Shown here one piece after another: positions 1-9,900 of a DNA stretch of 10,331 nucleotides (positions are counted from its first letter, which is position 1; every line of letters starts with the position of its first letter). The notes below the pieces were generated by a model that worked only from the letters and a program-made list of their open reading frames with translations, was not told the DNA's origin and made no database searches. Location: NCBI GenBank assembly GCA_947462695.1, contig CANHQC010000048.1, positions 1 to 10,331 on the forward strand, given 5' to 3'. The DNA comes from Flavobacteriales bacterium. GTDB lineage: Bacteria > Bacteroidota > Bacteroidia > Flavobacteriales_D > Crocinitomicaceae. Both the position numbers and the translations under genes were made by a program.

Positions 1-996
1 AATAGAATCGTAGAAGAAGTTGGTCAACTTTCTGCAGCTGCATTATATAGTTCTGTTGTTGACTGTCCTCCACCAGCTTCTCAGCCTAATGATCCAGCCT
101 TATTGAGCTATGAAGGCGAATCAAAGTCTTGTGGTCCAATTGATTTAGTAGTTAAAGTGCATAATAATGGTACTGCTCCACTTACTTCTTGTACAATTAC
201 AGCAACTCAAGGGGCAAATACAATCGCAACTTACAACTGGTCTGGAAGCTTAGCGACATATGGTGTTCAGAATGTAACAATTGGACAATTTACCCCAACT
301 GCAGCTTCTCAAAACATCTCAATTACTATTTCTTCAACTGACAATAATTCAGCTAATAATACTTTAGCTCAAGTTGTTGGTTTAGCAACTACAGCAACAA
401 ATGGTAATGCTACAATTAAAGTGAGTCTGGATAGATATGGTTCTGAAACATCTTGGAAATTATTCAAGTCTAACGGATCAATTGCTTACCAAAGTCCAGC
501 ATATACTGATGCTGCTGCAAATGGAACTTATCCGCAAGCTGATATCAATACAACGTTAACTGACGATTGCTACCGTTTAGAAGTTTATGACGCTTATGGT
601 GATGGTTATGATAGCGGATATGGAAATGGATTGGTCGAAGTATGGGTTAACGGTGTTAAAATTGCTGGTGTTTCTGATTTCCCTTCAGGTTCTGAAGCAG
701 CTGATGCATTCCAAATTGATGCTGTTGCTGGAATCGAAGAAACTTTAGCAAACACTTTCAATGTATACCCTAACCCTGCATCTGATATGGTTAATGTTTC
801 TTTTGAAGGAACTGGAGCTGATTATGTTGTTTCAATGCTTGACTTACAAGGAAGAGTAATGAATACACAAACTTTAACAGGATTAAATGGTTCACAAACC
901 ATTGAAATTCCAGTTTCAGAATTGGCTAAAGGAAGCTACATTGTTTCTATCTCTTCTAATGGCGTCAACACAACAAAAAGTGTTGTAGTTAAATAA
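1..996 (+). CDS. T9SS type A sorting domain-containing secreted protein (3' part, N-terminus outside window)
   Basis: The frame is open from base 1 to the TAA at 994-996, so this is the last 331 residues of a longer protein; the TTG at 103 is not a real start. Three modules are visible. Fragment residues about 44-127 form a CARDB-like or Ig-like beta domain (IDLVVKVHNNGTAPLTSCTI). Residues about 136-238 form the 'YGSETSWKL ... DCYRLEVYDAYGDGYD' module that recurs in exported Bacteroidota proteins. Residues about 244-331 are a type A T9SS C-terminal domain, with YPNP at 256-259, LDLQGRV at 280-286, LAKGSYIVSI at 308-317 and a terminal VVVK. Established knowledge: such a domain directs the protein through the T9SS translocon, after which it is usually removed, leaving the protein on the cell surface or released. 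The composition is rich in Ser, Thr, Asn and Gly, as in extracellular proteins. The N-terminal catalytic or binding domain is unseen, so no specific function can be given. An Omp28-like N-terminus is possible, but that is a guess. Confidence 0.9.
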   Translation, partial: NRIVEEVGQLSAAALYSSVVDCPPPASQPNDPALLSYEGESKSCGPIDLVVKVHNNGTAPLTSCTITATQGANTIATYNWSGSLATYGVQNVTIGQFTPTAASQNISITISSTDNNSANNTLAQVVGLATTATNGNATIKVSLDRYGSETSWKLFKSNGSIAYQSPAYTDAAANGTYPQADINTTLTDDCYRLEVYDAYGDGYDSGYGNGLVEVWVNGVKIAGVSDFPSGSEAADAFQIDAVAGIEETLANTFNVYPNPASDMVNVSFEGTGADYVVSMLDLQGRVMNTQTLTGLNGSQTIEIPVSELAKGSYIVSISSNGVNTTKSVVVK

Positions 997-1017
997 GAAA
1001 TTATTCAATACAATTTT

Positions 1018-1049
1018 AGAATGGCTGCCTATTTTAGGCAGCCATTTTT
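1018..1049 (+). terminator. Rho-independent terminator
   Basis: A perfect 10-base inverted repeat (ATGGCTGCCT at 1021-1030, AGGCAGCCAT at 1036-1045) encloses a 5-base loop. An extra A-T pair can form inside the loop, and about three more pairs, one of them G-U, can form at the base. Five T bases follow directly (1045-1049). The hairpin begins about 20 bases after the stop codon of the secreted-protein gene, so it ends that transcript and separates it from maeB. The A-rich flank needed for strong action in the reverse direction is weak, so it is called for the + strand. Confidence 0.9.
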
Positions 1050-1087
1050 CTTGTATAATAACCTTATTTTTTTCACCCTTTTTTTAA

Positions 1088-1118
1088 ATTGTCATTACCG
1101 TCTAAATTTGTATCTTTG
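1088..1118 (+). promoter_or_regulatory. Bacteroidota-type promoter for maeB-ruvA-sprA
   Basis: TATCTTTG at 1111-1118 matches the Bacteroidota -7 consensus TAnnTTTG exactly. An ATTG at 1088-1091 lies 19 bases upstream and fits the -33 element (TTTG or TTG). Transcription would start near 1124-1126, giving a 5' leader of only about 15 bases before the maeB ATG at 1140. That leader has no Shine-Dalgarno sequence, which is normal in this phylum, and no room for a riboswitch. It is the only convincing promoter seen ahead of the three downstream genes. Confidence 0.7.
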
Positions 1119-1139
1119 TCGGCTTGAATTGAAGATATT

Positions 1140-3404
1140 ATGCCGAAAATTCGAAAACAAGACGCGTTGGATTACCACTCTTCAGGAAGACCTGGTAAAA
1201 TTGAGGTGGTTCCAACTAAACCGTATTCCTCGCAGCGCGATTTATCTCTAGCTTATTCTCCAGGTGTGGCTGAGCCATGTCTAAAAATTGCTGAAAATGC
1301 AGACGATGTCTATAAATATACGAGTAAGTCAAACCTAGTTGCTGTAATTTCAAATGGAACAGCCGTTCTTGGTTTGGGCGACATAGGTCCCTTAGCATCG
1401 AAACCTGTAATGGAAGGAAAAGGTTTGCTTTTCAAAATTTTTGCTGATATAGATGTTTTTGATATCGAAGTTGATGCTAAAGACCCGGAGTTGTTTATTC
1501 AAACCGTTAAAGCGATTGCGCCAACTTTTGGGGGTATAAATCTCGAAGATATCAAGGCACCAGAGGCTTTCGAAATCGAAAGAAGGTTGAAAGAAGAGCT
1601 TGATATCCCAATAATGCACGATGATCAACATGGTACTGCTATAATTTCGTCTGCGGCATTATTGAATGCGCTAGAATTGGCTAAAAAAAGATTAAATCGA
1701 ATTAAAATTGTAGTGTCCGGGGCCGGCGCAGCCGCAATGTCATGTATGAATTTATACTGCGCCTTGGGTGTTCAAAAAGAAAATATTTTCATGTTCGATT
1801 CTAAAGGACTTATTTGTGCCGAAAGAGTTGATTTGGATGAAAGTAAAATTCCTTATGCCGGGCATAAAAAATCAATTAGCCTAGCAGAAGCAATGAAACG
1901 CGCAGACGTGTTTTTAGGGCTTTCCAAAGGAAATGTTGTTTCGAAAGAAATGATTAAAAACATGGCGAAGGACCCGATTGTATTTGCACTAGCGAATCCG
2001 GAACCTGAAATATCTTATAAGGATGCTACATCAGTTCGTAAAGATATCATAATGGCTACGGGAAGATCGGATCATCCTAATCAAGTTAATAACGTACTTG
2101 GGTTTCCATTTATTTTTCGTGGTGCTCTGGATGTAAGAGCCACCGCTATTAATGAAGAAATGAAATTGGCTGCTGTTAAAGCGCTAGCTGACCTCGCCAA
2201 GGAAACAATTCCAGAAGAGGTTATCGAAGCGTATGGAGAAAAAAACATTTCGTTTGGACGAGAACAAATTATACCTAAACCATTGGATCCGCGATTGATT
2301 TATTACGTTGCTCCAGCGGTAGCAAAAGCTGCTATAGCCTCCGGAGTTGCGCGTCAACCAATAACAGATTGGGAAGCTTATGAGGTCCAATTAAAAAGTC
2401 GTTTAGGTTTAGATAATAAATTGGTTAGAACTTTAACTGAAAAAGCACAAGGTAATCCTAAACGAGTTGTTTTTGCTGAGGCGGATCAAATTAAAATACT
2501 TAAAGCAGCTCAAACTTGCCAAGAGGAAGGGATTGCTCATCCTATTTTACTTGGTAAACGCAGTAAAATTGAAGCATTGATTAATGAATATGCGATTGAA
2601 ATGCCTGATGTTATCATCATTGATCCAAAATCAGAGGATGAAGACGAGCGTCGTATTTCTTTTGGGAAAGCATTTTTCGAGAAACGAAAACGTAAAGGGT
2701 TTACAGAATTTGAATCTATACAAATCATGCGAGAACGCAATCATTTTGGTGCCATGATGGTTGAGATGGGAGATGCTGATGCGATGATTACGGGTCTTAC
2801 CCGCAGTTACAGAAATAGCGTACGTCCCGTTCTGCAAACAATCGGTCTGGATAAAGATGTTAAAACACTTGCCGGGCTGTACATTCTAAATACAAAAAGA
2901 GGTTTGTTTTTCTTGGCTGATACGACTATAAATTTAGACCCATCTGCTGAACAAATTGCTGAAATTACGGCTAATGTTGCCAAAACCATAAGAAAGTTTA
3001 AAGTTACACCACGGATAGCAATGCTGAGTTACAGTAACTTTGGATCTTCTATTGGAAAAGATGCAGAAAAAATGTCGCTAGCAACAAAAATTCTTCATGA
3101 AAAACATCCAAGTCTCGTCGTTGATGGTGAACTTCAAGCCAATTTTGCATTAAATAATGAACTGATGATGGAAAAGTTTTCTTTTTCACATTTAGCCAAT
3201 AAACAAGTAAACACTTTGATCTTCCCCAATTTGTCTGCAGGAAATATAGCCTACAAGCTTTTACAGGAAATGACTGAGGGTGATGCTATTGGACCCGTTC
3301 TTGTTGGATTGAAAAAGTCTGTACACGTGCTGCAACTCGGTTCATCCGTTCGTGAAATTATTAATATGGTAAAAGTTGCCGTTGTCGATGCTCAAAATAA
3401 ATAA
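1140..3404 (+). CDS. maeB: NADP-dependent malic enzyme with C-terminal phosphotransacetylase-like domain
   Basis: The predicted cytoplasmic enzyme oxidatively decarboxylates malate to pyruvate and CO2, making NAD(P)H. The 754-residue length fits the MaeB hybrid family. Residues about 1-160 are the malic N domain, with Y39 in SLAYSPGVAEPC and K94 in KPVMEGKGLLFKI as likely catalytic residues; E136, D137 (LEDIKAPE) and D162 (HDDQHGTA) are likely metal ligands. Residues about 165-400 are the NAD(P)-binding domain, with GAGAAA at 194-199, ANPEPEI at 285-291 and GRSDHPNQVNNVLGFPF at 308-324. Residues about 428-750 are the phosphotransacetylase-like domain (VVFAEAD, ADAMITGL, FPNLSAGNIAYKLLQ, LGSSVREI). 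In characterised MaeB proteins this domain is an acetyl-CoA sensor rather than an enzyme. Here Q732-L733 stand where true Pta has Ser-Arg, which agrees. Cofactor preference (NADP over NAD) is taken from the family, not read from the sequence. The ATG at 1140 fits the usual N-terminus and lies just after the promoter. ruvA follows after 3 bases. Confidence 0.96.
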   Translation: MPKIRKQDALDYHSSGRPGKIEVVPTKPYSSQRDLSLAYSPGVAEPCLKIAENADDVYKYTSKSNLVAVISNGTAVLGLGDIGPLASKPVMEGKGLLFKIFADIDVFDIEVDAKDPELFIQTVKAIAPTFGGINLEDIKAPEAFEIERRLKEELDIPIMHDDQHGTAIISSAALLNALELAKKRLNRIKIVVSGAGAAAMSCMNLYCALGVQKENIFMFDSKGLICAERVDLDESKIPYAGHKKSISLAEAMKRADVFLGLSKGNVVSKEMIKNMAKDPIVFALANPEPEISYKDATSVRKDIIMATGRSDHPNQVNNVLGFPFIFRGALDVRATAINEEMKLAAVKALADLAKETIPEEVIEAYGEKNISFGREQIIPKPLDPRLIYYVAPAVAKAAIASGVARQPITDWEAYEVQLKSRLGLDNKLVRTLTEKAQGNPKRVVFAEADQIKILKAAQTCQEEGIAHPILLGKRSKIEALINEYAIEMPDVIIIDPKSEDEDERRISFGKAFFEKRKRKGFTEFESIQIMRERNHFGAMMVEMGDADAMITGLTRSYRNSVRPVLQTIGLDKDVKTLAGLYILNTKRGLFFLADTTINLDPSAEQIAEITANVAKTIRKFKVTPRIAMLSYSNFGSSIGKDAEKMSLATKILHEKHPSLVVDGELQANFALNNELMMEKFSFSHLANKQVNTLIFPNLSAGNIAYKLLQEMTEGDAIGPVLVGLKKSVHVLQLGSSVREIINMVKVAVVDAQNK

Positions 3405-3407
3405 AAA

Positions 3408-3983
3408 ATGATTGGTCAGTTAAACGGAAAGTTAATAGAGAAAAACCCCACAGAACTGCTTATTGATTGCGCAGGAATTGGTTACGAGGTAAAAATCTCT
3501 TTAAATACTTTCTCGGCTATTGGCAATGACGAAGCAATTCGTTTGCATACCAGACTGATTGTTCGTGAAGATGCGCATATTCTCTATGGTTTTGCATCTA
3601 AAGAGGAAAGAGAAATGTTTAACCATCTAATTTCCGTTTCGGGTATTGGCCCCAACACTGCTTTGATTATGTTATCCTCATTGATTCCAGATGAGATCGC
3701 TCAAGCAATTCAAACAGAGGACGTAAGAACAATACAAAGTATAAAAGGTATCGGAGCGAAAACTGCACAAAGGGTAATTATTGATTTGAAGGATAAAGTG
3801 TTAAAAATGACCTTTTCTGCTGAAAATATGTTCACTCAAAACAATACCCAGCGATTTGATGCGTTAACCGCTCTTGTTTCTCTAGGTTTTGATAAAAAAG
3901 CGGCGGACAAAGCCCTTGATAAAATCGCAACAGGGAATGAAACAGTTGAACAATTAATAAAAGAAGCACTTAAAATACTTTGA
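3408..3983 (+). CDS. ruvA: Holliday junction branch migration complex subunit RuvA
   Basis: RuvA binds four-way DNA junctions as a tetramer and loads the RuvB helicase to drive branch migration in recombinational repair. The 191 residues are typical of the family. Residues 1 to about 62 are the OB-fold domain, starting MIGQLNGKL, with the acidic pin residues E54-D55 in REDAHILYGF that separate strands at the crossover. Two helix-hairpin-helix motifs follow: SVSGIGPNTALIML at 76-89 and SIKGIGAKTAQRVIIDLKDK at 111-130. After a flexible linker (about 132-148), residues 149-191 form the small C-terminal three-helix domain that contacts RuvB (ALVSLGFDKKAADKAL). The start is the ATG in TAAAAAATG, 3 bases after the maeB stop, so the gene depends on the maeB transcript and perhaps on re-initiating ribosomes. 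Neither ruvB nor ruvC is adjacent. All key parts are intact. Confidence 0.97.
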   Translation: MIGQLNGKLIEKNPTELLIDCAGIGYEVKISLNTFSAIGNDEAIRLHTRLIVREDAHILYGFASKEEREMFNHLISVSGIGPNTALIMLSSLIPDEIAQAIQTEDVRTIQSIKGIGAKTAQRVIIDLKDKVLKMTFSAENMFTQNNTQRFDALTALVSLGFDKKAADKALDKIATGNETVEQLIKEALKIL

Positions 3984-3997
3984 TGGCTGAATGCTAA
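3981..3997 (+). promoter_or_regulatory. ruvA-sprA junction with overlapping stops and starts (possible translational coupling)
   Basis: The ruvA stop TGA (3981-3983) shares its A with an ATG (3983-3985) that opens a four-codon frame (M-A-E-C, stop TAA at 3995-3997). That frame spans the sprA ATG (3991-3993), which is itself preceded directly by an in-frame TGA (3988-3990). The TGA fixes 3991 as the earliest possible sprA start. No Shine-Dalgarno sequence is visible, so ribosomes finishing ruvA could re-initiate here. Coupling is inferred from the geometry only. Confidence 0.35.
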
Positions 3998-6900
3998 AAA
4001 AGAAATTAATAGGAAAATTACTGCTGCTTGTTTGTACTTTTTTAAGTGCGCTAGGGAAGTATTATGCTCAAGACACTTTACCTTTTCCAATCCAAAATTA
4101 TATTGATCCCACCCAAACACAGACACAAAGTTTCGATTTGGGTGACCCATCTTCCGTATCACAAACCATAGTTTATGATCCTATTACTGGAAGATATATT
4201 TTTAAAGAGACTTTCTCAAACGGTTTAAATTATAGAAATCCTTCAATGATGACACTCGAAGAGTATTTGGAATACGAGCGTCAAAAAGCATTAAGAGATA
4301 ACTGGAAAGATAAAATTGAAGAACAAACAGAAGCCGGTCAACCCATAGAATTTCCAATAAAGATCGGAAGCAAAGCTTTTGAAAACTTTTTTGGATCCGA
4401 TCAAATTACAATTCGACCTCAAGGAGCCGTGGAATTATCATTTGGAGTAAACTCCTCGCGTTATGATAATCCCATTTTACCAATGAAACAACGCAGAATT
4501 ACACGTTTTGATTTCAACCAGCAAATCCAACTCAACTTGGTAGGATTAATTGGAACCAAGTTAAAAGTATCAACGAGCTACAATACGCAGGCGACTTTCG
4601 ATTTTGATAATGTTACTAAACTAGAATATACAGGTGATGAAGACCAAATTCTTCAAAAACTAGAATTGGGTAATGTCGCTTTGCAATTGCCAACCACCCT
4701 AATACAAGGTTCACAAACGCTGTTTGGTGCTAAAACCAAATTAAAATTTGGAAGATCAACTATCGATTTGATTGCGGCATCATCTAAGGGAAAACGTACG
4801 GAAATTAATGTTTCAGGCGGAGCACAAGTGCAACAGTTTGAATTAAATGCAGATAACTACGAGGTCAATCGACACTATTTCATCAATCTTTACCATAAAG
4901 ACCACTACGATGAAGCCATGTCAACGATTCCAATCGTAAATTCTACCATTAACATCACAAGAATTGAAGTCTGGCTAACAAATAGGACGAGCAGTATTGA
5001 AAACACAAGAAATATCATTGCTTTTTCCGATTTAGGTGAAGCAAAAATTGAAAATTGTCAAGGTCAACCAGGAGGATTTGGACCGAGTGAATTACCTGAT
5101 AATGAAGCTAATAATCTTTATAATTGGGCAGCTAATCAACCCCTTGTAAGAGGATTTGCTAATTCTGTTCTTGCGCTAAGTACACAGGTTACTGCTCCGG
5201 GTCCTTTTCAACAAGCAATAGAATACGAAAAAGTTGAAAATGCACGGAAACTAACAGAGCAAGAATTTACCTATAATGCACAATTGGGATATATTTCATT
5301 GAATTTACCCCTCAACAATGATGAGGTATTAGCTGTAGCTTACGAATATACCTATCGAGGTGACACTTATCAAGTGGGTGAGTTTTCAACCGATGGAATT
5401 GCTGGACAGCAGGCATTAATACTCAAACTTTTGAAGCCGACAATCACCAATCCGAACAACAAAGTTTGGGATTTAATGATGAAAAACGTATACTCAATAG
5501 GCGCTTCGCAACTGGATCAAAATGGATTTAGGATTGACATTCTTTATAATAACCCAGCAACTTCTCTCCTAGTTCCATTTTTCCCTCAAGATGGTGTGGA
5601 TGATAAGCAAATTGTTACTTTAATCGAAATGGATAGGTTGAATCAAAACAATCAACCTTTTTCAGATGGTGTTTTTGATTTCGTGCCGATTACTTATACC
5701 GGAAATAGAGCCGAAAATGGGGGAACAATAAATACAAAAAATGGAAGAATTTATTTTTCTACAGTTGAGCCGTTTGGTAAGACTTTAAAAACGAAGCTTG
5801 AAGCAGCTGCTATTCCACCTCTAATTATTGACCAAGTGGTTTTTACGGAATTATATGATTCCACAAAAACAGCGGCTCAGCAAATCCCAAGTAAAAACCG
5901 TTTCAGTTTTAAAGGTCAATACCAATCTTCTGTTTCTTCAGACATTCCCCTTAACGCGATCAACGTGCCAGAAGGAGCAGTTGTAGTAACGGCAGGCGGA
6001 ATTAAACTAACGGAAGGTGTGGATTATACCGTTGATTACAATCTAGGGCGTGTAAAAATCCTCAATACCGGGATTCTCGAATCTAATGCGCCGATTAAAA
6101 TATCAATTGAAAGCAACTCCGTTTTCGGATTTCAAGCGCGTTCCCTAATGGGGATGCATTATAACTTTAAATTGAATGATCAATTTAACTTAGGTGCAAC
6201 TTGGATGCGAATGATGGAACGTCCCGTTACTCAAAAAGTAGATATAGGTAGCGAACCATTCAAAAACAATGTTATTGGATTTGATTTTGCCTACCGGACA
6301 GACGTTCCTTTTTTAACCAAATTGGTTGACTTATTACCTGTAATTTCAACAACTCAAAAATCTACTTTTTCTATATCAGGCGAATTTGCGCATTTAATTC
6401 CTGGGCAACCGCGAGCAATTAATAAAGACGGAACATCTTACATTGACGATTTTGAGGGTTCTCAAAGCACAATTGACCTCAGAACAATTACAGCATGGAG
6501 GTTATCATCTATTCCGCAAGGACAACCCGATTTGTTTCCAGAAGCTGTTTTCAAAGATCTTTCGGCTGGATATAAACGGGCAAAAACATCGTGGTATTTA
6601 ATAGACCCCCTATTTTATCAAAGCAATTCGCTTACGCCTCAACACATAAAGGATAATCCAGCAATGCTTTCGGATAGCAGGATGCGCCTAGTTAATCAAA
6701 CTGATATTTTCCCTAACCTGCAGCAGCAGTATGGTTCAATTCCGAATATTCCAATTTTAGAGTTAGCCTACTATCCTTCCGAACGCGGAATGTACAATTA
6801 TGATACTACTGCAACGGTGAACCCAGATGGAACCTTTACCAATCCTGAAAATAGATGGGGAGGAATAATGAGGGGTCTAACTACCAATGACTTTGAACAA

Positions 6901-9900
6901 ACAAACATAGAATTTATTCAATTTTGGGTTTTAGATCCATTTAATGAAGACGCAGAAAATGCAAACCCAAATTCAGCACATTCTGGAGGTGATTTGTATT
7001 TCAATCTCGGAAACATTTCTGAAGATGCTTTGCCAGATTCAAGAAAAAGTTTTGAGAACGGTTTACCTCCAACCGGAATGTCGGTTAATGATGACTTAGA
7101 TACTACTGCATGGGCAAGAATATCAACGCAACAGGTTGTTGTTAATGCTTTTGATACTGATCCTCAATCTAGACTAAACCAAGATGTTGGTTTAGATGGT
7201 TGGGCTAATGCTGATGAAAAACTTGCTTTCGATAATTATGTAAATTGGGTATTAAGCAACCCTATTTTAGATCCTGCAACAAAATCTAGAATGATCAATG
7301 ACCCATCATCTGATGATTACAATTTTTATCGTGATGACAATTATGATGCAGATACACTGAATATTTTACAACGATATAAAAAATATAACGGTATGGAGGG
7401 CAATTCGCCCACAACGGAAATGTCTGATACGGCAAATGCTGACGGTTACCCAACCCAAGGTACCAACGTTCCGGACATCGAAGATATTAATCAGGATAAC
7501 AACTTAGCAGAATCGGAAAGCTATTTCCAGTATCGTGTTAGTTTGAGACCAAACGACATGCAGGTTGGTAAGAATTTCATTACAAATGTCCAAACCTTTC
7601 AAAATGGTACAAAAACAGAAAAATGGTACCAATTTAAAATACCTATTCTTGATTATGAGAAAAAAGTAAACGGTATTCAAGATTTCAGGTCGATTCGTTT
7701 TATGCGCATGTTCATGAAGGATTTTGATGAAGAAGTACTTTTGCGTTTTGCACGACTTGAACTCATTAGAGGTGAATGGCGACGTTATCTGGAAGATCTA
7801 ACCGCACCAGGCGAAAGCGTTCAGACAGATCCTAATCTAACAACCTTTAACATTGCAGCTGTAAACGTTGAAGAAAACGATCAAAGAAGTCCAATTAAAT
7901 ACGAAATCCCGCCAGGAATAATTCGTGAGGTGGATCCGTCACAAACTTTCCAAAGGCAATTGAACGAGCAGTCTTTGGTTCTTGATGTGTGTAATCTTCA
8001 AGATGGTGACGCAAGAGCTGCATACCGCAATGTTCAATTTGATGTACGAACTTATAAGAAACTTAAAATGTTTGTGCATGCAGAAGAAGTACTTCAAACC
8101 TTACCGCTAGATGATGAAGATCTTACCTTATTTGTGCGCTTAGGAACAGATTTTAATGATAATTATTATGAATATGAATTGCCGCTTTATACCACAGATT
8201 GGGGCGCAACGGTGGCGGAAGAAATTTGGCCAGAGGAAAACAATGTTGAAATTGTTTTTGATGACCTATTGAATTTGAAAAAGAAACGCAATGAATTGAT
8301 TGCTTCGGGTAGTACCGATGTTTCATATGTCGTTGAATATAATGGCATAGACCCGGTAAATCCGAAAAGGATGCTAAAAGTTAAGGGTAGTCCTAACCTT
8401 CAAGGAATTAAAACCCTCATGGTCGGAGTTAGAAATCCTGGAGTAAATCAAGACAACCCTTGGCCAGACAATGGTGATGCTGAATGTGCGATAATATGGA
8501 TTAACGAGTTGCGCTTGACAGATTTCGTAAGCGAAGGAGGTTCAGCCGCTATTGCGCAAATGCAGGTACAGCTAGCTGATTTTGCCAACGTTTCTGCATC
8601 AGGAAATTATTCTGGAATTAACTGGGGAAGTGTTGAAAGTCGTGTACAAGAAAGGCAACGAAATGAAAAAATAGGTGTGGACATGAATGCCAATGTTCAA
8701 CTTGGCCAATTCTTCGGTAAAAGAGCAGCGGTTTCTTTGCCATTTTTCTACGCTTATTCCTTAGGCTTAATAAATCCTGAATATGATCCTTTCAATCCGG
8801 ATGTCAGATTAACTGACTACGATTTAACAACACGAAGAGAAAGAGCAAAACTAGGACAAGATTTCAATGAAAGAAAATCTTACAATTTCACCAATGTTAG
8901 AAAAGAATTGAAGGCAGGTGCTACCGCTCATTTCTGGAGGATTTCTAACTGGTCAGCTAATTATGCTTATGCTGAGAATCTGAGACGCGATTTTAATACA
9001 AAATCAGATTTGACCAAAACATGGACAGCTGGATTAAATTATAATTACTCATTTACCGCAAAGCCATTCGAACCTTTTAAAAACAGTGAGTTTTTGAAGA
9101 AATCTAAATGGTTTGCTTTGATCAAAGACTTCAACTTATTTTTAACCCCAAAGAATATTGCATTTACGAATGACATTCTTAGAACCTACAATGAAAGACA
9201 AGTTAGAAATAACATGGTGCCGGATTATGAATTCCAACCTGTGTATGTTAAACGATTTACATGGAATAGAACCTATAGTTTAGGTTATGATCTGACCAAG
9301 AATTTGAAACTAACGTTTAATGCTAATAATCAAGCTTTATTTACCGAAGGCGATGGAAGGGTTGATCGCAAGTTAGATCCAGAAGGTTACCAACAATTTA
9401 GAGATACCGTTATCGATCAGCTTTCAACTTTTGGTACAACAACGGATTATTCGCATACTTATGCAGTAAATTATACCCTTCCTTTGGATAAAATTCCTGC
9501 AACCGATTGGATGACTGCAAATTTCAAGTATGGTGGAACATACAACTGGCAGCGCGCTCCTTTAAATCAATCAGAATTTGGTAATATTATTCAAAATAAC
9601 CGAACTGTCAATGTTACAGCGCAATTGAACTTTACTAATCTTTACAACAAACTCCCATACTTCAAAAAAGTATTAGGTGATGGAAAAGGAGGTCGAGGTG
9701 CAGTTGCAGGTAAAGAGGTGGGTGTGCGAAATACTGGCGAAAAGAATCAGACGAATTCAGAAAAGACCCCAGAAGCAACGGATGAAACAGAAAAGCCGGA
9801 ATCCGAAATGACGAAAAAAGAACGGAGACAGGCAAAAAGGAAAAAGCGTAAAGAAGAAAGACAAAAACGTGCAGAGGAAAAACGTAATGGAAAAGTTCAT

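Noticed and set aside
103..996. A complete gene starting at the TTG at 103
   Set aside because: The same frame is open and protein-like back to base 1, so the true start is upstream of the window.
1054..1059. TATAAT as a sigma-70 type -10 box
   Set aside because: The Bacteroidota primary sigma factor uses TAnnTTTG, an exact match lies at 1111-1118, and the TATAAT sits in the T-rich tail just after the terminator.
1021..1251. A small + strand frame of 76 codons
   Set aside because: Its ATG sits in the terminator stem and it overlaps the first part of maeB in another frame; its translation has no recognisable protein features.
4021..4068. A lipoprotein signal (Cys at residue 15 of SprA)
   Set aside because: LLVC has Val just before Cys, where lipoboxes need Gly, Ala or Ser, and the Cys is deep in the hydrophobic core; cleavage after KYYA fits a normal Sec signal peptide.
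3836..4162. An antisense frame across the ruvA-sprA junction
   Set aside because: It overlaps two well-supported genes in full and shows no family motifs or supporting start context.
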